Source: JAPXSY01 sp034003585
GTDB lineage: Bacteria > Verrucomicrobiota > Kiritimatiellia > RFP12 > UBA1067
Direction of reading: 5' to 3'
DNA: 8,932 nucleotides
Assembly (NCBI GenBank): GCA_034003585.1
Contig: JAVEYH010000132.1
Coordinates: 1 to 8,932 of the forward strand
A model generated the notes under the pieces. The model did not search any database. It had not been told where the DNA came from and was given only the letters and a program-made list of their open reading frames with translations. Below are positions 5,580 through 8,932 of this stretch, piece by piece. Position 1 is the first letter of the stretch. Every line of letters begins with the position of its first letter. The translations under genes were made by a program, and so were the position numbers.

Positions 5580-8240
5580 TTACCCTTCGCACGTTTCCAG
5601 CCATGCGGCCAGGCGGCCGGAAACCGAGGGGTGGCGGAGCGGGTCGATCCGCTCCCGCATTTCGCGTAGCGCGTTTTCCACCGCCGCGCGGAGATCGGGC
5701 GCGAAGGTCCGGAAGGCCTGGCACGGCGCGATCAGACGCAGGGTGTTGTATTCGCTCACGGCTGCCATTGCCACGGCGGTTTCCGTGAGCCAGCGCAGGC
5801 CGCGCGACCCCCACACGAGGGCGTTGTTGAACGCGAGCGGCACGTACAGCGCCCGGCTCATTCCCGGATGCGAGCGGCAGAATCCGGCGCGCGCCTCCTC
5901 TTCCGTCACCACCCCGAACACTTCTTCGCGCGGCGCGGTGCCGATCACCTGCAGATAGCCCAGAAGCCCGTTGAGATTCCCACGCAGCGATTCGCCCTCG
6001 CGCGCCAGGATCGCGCGCCGGTCGGGATGCCCGCTCTGCCAGAGCGCGGCCAGGGCGTTGAGCCGGTCCGTGACCGCCACCGCGTCCGCCAGCGCGGTGG
6101 CGAGCGCAGCGTGTGCCGCGGGCGTGTCCCAGACCGACAAAGCCTGCATCCAGGCATTGCGCGCATACCGTTCGACGATCTGGCCGGCGAGATCCGCGGC
6201 CCGCGGCGGACGGGACAAGGCCTCGATCAGCGCGTCCGCGCCGCAGGTTTCGACTGCGGCGCGCAGCAGCGCGCGACGGATGGCGGCGCGTTCGCGCACA
6301 TGCCGCAGCAGTCGGCGGTCCAGCGGCTGTTCGTCCACCTTCAGCAGATACCCGCGAACCGCGTCGTGCAGGTCTTTGGAGAAAAAATGCGTCCGGTACA
6401 CATCGCGCCAGCGGGACGAAACCTCGGCCGCCGGATCGGCCAGCAGCCGTTCGCGCTCGAGATCGGTCAGCCGCCGCATCGCCTCCACCCGGTTGAACCC
6501 GTTGCGGTCGCGCAATGCCTGCGCCGCAAGCTGCTCCGGGGTGGCGGAGATATCCTCGCATGTGCCGTAAAACCCCGCGTCGCGGTTGAGGGAGAGAAAG
6601 GCGGGGCGCGCCACGTCGCGCACCACGATCTCCTTTTTCGCGGTGCGGAATCTCGTCATGCCCGTTGCCTGTGGCAAATCACGGCCCGCCTCATCCGCGG
6701 CGGCGTAGACGAAGGGCAGGGTGAAGAGGCCGCCGCGGCCGGTGCGCGTCTGGCGGAGGGTGATGCGCAGGGTGCGCGCGGTTTCGTCGTAGGTGTGGCG
6801 CACGGTCACGCGCGGATAACCGGAGCTGAAGAGCCACTCGCGGCAGAAGGCGTCGAACCCGCTTCCCGCCTCGCGGCGGAAACAGGCGAGGAACGCATCG
6901 GTGTCGGCGTTGCCGCCGTCGTAACGGGCGAAGTAGTCGAGCGCCGCCCGCCCGTAGGCCGCCTCGCCCAAGAGTTGACGCAGCATATTGAGCACCTCGG
7001 GGGCCTTGACATAGGTCACGCCGTCCACCACCTCGTCCGGATCGTTGAACCCCTCGCGCACGATGCGGCCGAAATCACCGGCCTCCTCCATGGCGAGCGG
7101 CCCCCCTCCCGGCGCGCGGATGGCGTCGGTCTCGCGCAGCCGCATGAAGAGCGGGTCAAAAACCTCGGCGCAGAATTGCCGCTCGATGTCCACGGTGTAC
7201 GCCTCGTTGAGCCACATGTCGAAGGGCGAGGCCATGGTCACGCCGCTGCCGCAGTGGTTGTGCTCATACTCGTGCACGATCACGCCGTGGGCGTAGATCA
7301 GCCGCTCGTCCGGTGTGGTTTCGTCAATCAGCGCGGCCTCGGTGATGATCGTGGTGTTGCCGACATTCTCCATGCCGCCGTAATGGGACTTCTCCATGCA
7401 GATCGTGCGGTAGGTGTCGAAAGGATAACGGTACCCGGTCCGCTCGTGCTGCCAGAGGATGGCGCGCTTGAGGATCGCAAGGGGCAGGCGCGCCCCCGCG
7501 CCGCGGCCCGGCGGCACGAGGTACACCAGCGCGATACGCTGCCCGTCGGGATAAAAGACCTCGTCGGCGACCTCCTCCCAAGTGCCCGCGCCGGCGAAGA
7601 AGAGGTAGGGCGCCATAGGAACGCGGTTGACATAGGTGATCCTCTGGCGCGAGGAGTCGCCGGGCAGGGGGACGGGACGGCCTTCGGGGTTTGCGGCGCG
7701 GTCGACGTCGCCGTTGGAGATCAGGTGGGTGTAGCGCGCGTCCCCTTCGAGCGTGGTGCGGAAGGTGCATTTGGCCGTGCAGTCGTCGATTACCGGCAGA
7801 ATGCGCTGAAATCCCCACTGCTGACACTGCGACACGTACTGCTGCGGCGCGCCCGGCGGGGTGACATCGCGGTAAAGGCCCTCAAGCAGTGTGTCGGAGG
7901 GCACGCAGCGGCAGCGCGTGAAAACCCGCAGCGACGCGCCGGGCGCCAGCGGCTGCGGCAGCGGGATCACCAGTTTGCGGTGGGTCGCGTCAAGGGTGTG
8001 GGCGCACGCCGCAAAGGATGAGTCCGGCGGCAGGGACGCTTCGCCGGCCGGCGCCAGCGCCACCTCGAAGATCTCCAGGTCGCGGGCGTCGAGGCGCAGC
8101 TCGGTAAGCGGTTCGCGCGCGGTCAGGGCCAGCACCGCCTCGCTGTCCACATGGCTCTCGTGGAACGCGAGCCGGAGGGTGATGTGGTTCAGTTGCGCGG
8201 CGGGCAGGCGCACCGCGTCGCGCCGGTACCGGTAGGTCAT
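5580..8240 (-). CDS. pepN: PepN-type M1 family zinc aminopeptidase (aminopeptidase N)
   Basis: An 886-aa metallo-aminopeptidase that removes N-terminal residues from peptides, probably in cytoplasmic peptide turnover; there is no signal peptide. Length is close to E. coli PepN (870). The N-terminal beta domain carries QCQQWGFQRILPVIDD (138-153), matching the PepN QCEAEGFRRI region that binds the substrate N-terminus. The catalytic domain has the exopeptidase motif GGMEN (288-292), zinc motif HEYEH (323-327) with third ligand E346 in WLNEA (HEXXH-X18-E), and Y410 in TYVKAPEVLNML, equivalent to the PepN catalytic tyrosine. Residues about 480-575 are beta-rich, followed by an all-helical C-terminal domain to 886. 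The strand after HEYEH reads GSGVT instead of the usual GNxVT. The start at 8240 is set by GAGGAA 6 nt upstream and by overlap with the uvsE stop. The frame extends upstream to 8378, but that extra part lies inside uvsE and is low-complexity. It is convergent with dnaN. Confidence 0.93.
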   Translation of the reverse strand: MTYRYRRDAVRLPAAQLNHITLRLAFHESHVDSEAVLALTAREPLTELRLDARDLEIFEVALAPAGEASLPPDSSFAACAHTLDATHRKLVIPLPQPLAPGASLRVFTRCRCVPSDTLLEGLYRDVTPPGAPQQYVSQCQQWGFQRILPVIDDCTAKCTFRTTLEGDARYTHLISNGDVDRAANPEGRPVPLPGDSSRQRITYVNRVPMAPYLFFAGAGTWEEVADEVFYPDGQRIALVYLVPPGRGAGARLPLAILKRAILWQHERTGYRYPFDTYRTICMEKSHYGGMENVGNTTIITEAALIDETTPDERLIYAHGVIVHEYEHNHCGSGVTMASPFDMWLNEAYTVDIERQFCAEVFDPLFMRLRETDAIRAPGGGPLAMEEAGDFGRIVREGFNDPDEVVDGVTYVKAPEVLNMLRQLLGEAAYGRAALDYFARYDGGNADTDAFLACFRREAGSGFDAFCREWLFSSGYPRVTVRHTYDETARTLRITLRQTRTGRGGLFTLPFVYAAADEAGRDLPQATGMTRFRTAKKEIVVRDVARPAFLSLNRDAGFYGTCEDISATPEQLAAQALRDRNGFNRVEAMRRLTDLERERLLADPAAEVSSRWRDVYRTHFFSKDLHDAVRGYLLKVDEQPLDRRLLRHVRERAAIRRALLRAAVETCGADALIEALSRPPRAADLAGQIVERYARNAWMQALSVWDTPAAHAALATALADAVAVTDRLNALAALWQSGHPDRRAILAREGESLRGNLNGLLGYLQVIGTAPREEVFGVVTEEEARAGFCRSHPGMSRALYVPLAFNNALVWGSRGLRWLTETAVAMAAVSEYNTLRLIAPCQAFRTFAPDLRAAVENALREMRERIDPLRHPSVSGRLAAWLETCEG

Positions 8241-8932
8241 GTCGTGTTCCTCTTTTCCGTTGCGCCCGGCGCCTGCCACAGCGGCACGCGAAGCCGCCGC
8301 AGGTCGCGTTGCAGCCGGGCGATGGCGACTTCCTTGGCTTTGGCCTCGACCTCGAGGGTCAGATCCATTGTGCGCCACACTGCGGGCAGATCCGCGGGAC
8401 GGATGAAATCATGATGCGGACCGGGGCGCTTCGATGCATAGCCGTCGCGCGGCGAAGAGAGGTGGACCAGCGGTTCGCGCGTCCACGTCTCCCGCGCGCG
8501 CTCCGTCGCTTCCTCCACGCTCAGGCCGTCGGGCAGACAGCGGTGGTGATGCGCGTCGTAGACCAGCGGCACACCGGCCGCGAGGCAGAGCGGCAGCAGG
8601 TCGCGCGGGGTGTAGGTGCGGTCGTCGTTTTCGAGCGTCAGCCGCTTCCGCACGGCGGCGGGCAGGGTTTCGATCACTCCGGCCAGACGGCGCAGGGCCG
8701 CGGGCTTGTCGCCGTACGCGCCGCCCGCGTGGAGGTTGATCACGTCCGCGTTCACCCATTCGGCCACCTCGGCCTGATAAACCAGTTCCCGCACCGAGGC
8801 CGCGACAATCGCCTCATCCCGGGCGCTCAGCAGGATGAATTGATCGGGATGAAAACTCAGGCGTATCCCGAGGGCGCGGGCCGTCTCGCCGCAGGCTTGA
8901 AACGCCGAAACGATCGCGTCGGCCTGCGGCAG
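8237..8932 (-). CDS. uvsE: UV-damage endonuclease UvsE/UvdE, 5' end outside window
   Basis: The minus-strand frame is open from the right edge to the TGA at 8239-8237, giving the C-terminal 231 residues; an N-terminal part is missing. The UvdE family (PF03851) is a TIM-barrel metal-dependent endonuclease that nicks DNA 5' of UV photoproducts and some other lesions, starting an alternative excision repair. Numbering within the fragment, the hallmarks are SFHPDQF (26-32), NLHAGGAYGDK (66-76), LENDD (100-104), YDAHHHRC (125-132), HLSSPRDGY (157-165) and PGPHHDFI (170-177). These supply His, Glu and Asp residues of the type that bind the metal cluster. The C-terminus MDLTLEVEAKAKEVAI is also typical of the family. 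A GTG at 8794 could be mistaken for a start, but SFHPDQF lies upstream of it, so the gene continues beyond the window. It is first of a coupled pair with pepN. Confidence 0.93.
   Translation of the reverse strand: MPQADAIVSAFQACGETARALGIRLSFHPDQFILLSARDEAIVAASVRELVYQAEVAEWVNADVINLHAGGAYGDKPAALRRLAGVIETLPAAVRKRLTLENDDRTYTPRDLLPLCLAAGVPLVYDAHHHRCLPDGLSVEEATERARETWTREPLVHLSSPRDGYASKRPGPHHDFIRPADLPAVWRTMDLTLEVEAKAKEVAIARLQRDLRRLRVPLWQAPGATEKRNTT
8247..8252 (-). promoter_or_regulatory. Ribosome binding site of pepN, inside uvsE
   Basis: On the minus strand GAGGAA lies 6 nt before the pepN ATG (8240-8238), within the last codons of uvsE. The pepN ATG overlaps the uvsE TGA (8239-8237) as ATGA. This is the usual geometry for reinitiation or translational coupling, so a separate pepN promoter is not required. 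Confidence 0.65.

Noticed and set aside
5134..6561. Minus-strand open frame of 475 codons across the dnaN end and pepN
   Set aside because: It is out of frame with pepN, overlaps dnaN antisense and crosses the intergenic hairpin. The composition is Arg-rich shadow sequence.
5868..8021. Long open frame of 717 codons on the + strand
   Set aside because: It is antisense to pepN, whose opposite frame has all the M1 motifs. The predicted protein is R/G/A/H-rich and unlike any family I recognise.
8241..8378. 46-residue N-terminal extension of pepN
   Set aside because: It overlaps the conserved uvsE C-terminus and is low-complexity. The ATG at 8240 has a good RBS and begins a normal PepN N-terminus.
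1..8932. CRISPR array, insertion sequence, tRNA or rRNA
   Set aside because: I saw no regularly spaced identical repeats, no transposase-like frame with terminal inverted repeats, and no tRNA or rRNA signatures on either strand.

Overview
The window looks like part of a GC-rich bacterial chromosome around the replication initiation locus. It carries dnaA and dnaN in tandem on the + strand. DnaA-box-like sites lie on both sides of dnaA, and the dnaA-dnaN spacer is AT-rich, so the spacer (about 3998-4305) is the best candidate for oriC. The organism is probably a member of the PVC superphylum, perhaps Kiritimatiellota or Verrucomicrobiota. That rests on a large exported autotransporter-associated beta-strand-repeat protein (common in those phyla), the KTHATV form of the DnaA signature, and weak use of Shine-Dalgarno sequence at dnaA. 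This is an inference; no marker RNA is present.

Layout from left to right. (1) Positions 1-2261, minus strand: the N-terminal 753 codons of a secreted beta-helix/PATR-type surface protein that runs off the left edge; a good sigma70-like promoter and RBS precede it. (2) Positions 2262-2629: divergent control region between that gene and dnaA, with two identical DnaA-box-like sites. (3) Positions 2630-3997: dnaA, full length, with all AAA+ and HTH motifs. (4) Positions 3998-4305: pyrimidine-rich, AT-rich spacer with DnaA boxes and a likely dnaN promoter. (5) Positions 4306-5400: dnaN, the beta sliding clamp. (6) Positions 5401-5579: convergent spacer with a compact GC-rich hairpin. (7) Positions 5580-8240, minus strand: a PepN-type M1 zinc aminopeptidase. 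(8) Positions 8237-8932, minus strand: the C-terminal 231 codons of a UvsE/UvdE UV-damage endonuclease, cut by the right edge. Its stop overlaps the pepN start in an ATGA, so the two genes form a translationally coupled pair.

DnaA would bind the boxes to open the origin and probably to control its own gene, and DnaN is the clamp for the polymerase loaded there. The common recF/gyrB continuation after dnaN is absent. The uvsE-pepN pair points toward dnaN and has no obvious functional tie to replication. I see no mobile element, CRISPR array, tRNA or rRNA. I did not find a clearly novel system. The most interesting points are the split arrangement of the DnaA boxes, the shift of the box to TTATCAACA together with changed DNA-contact residues in DnaA, and the unusual uvsE-pepN coupling.
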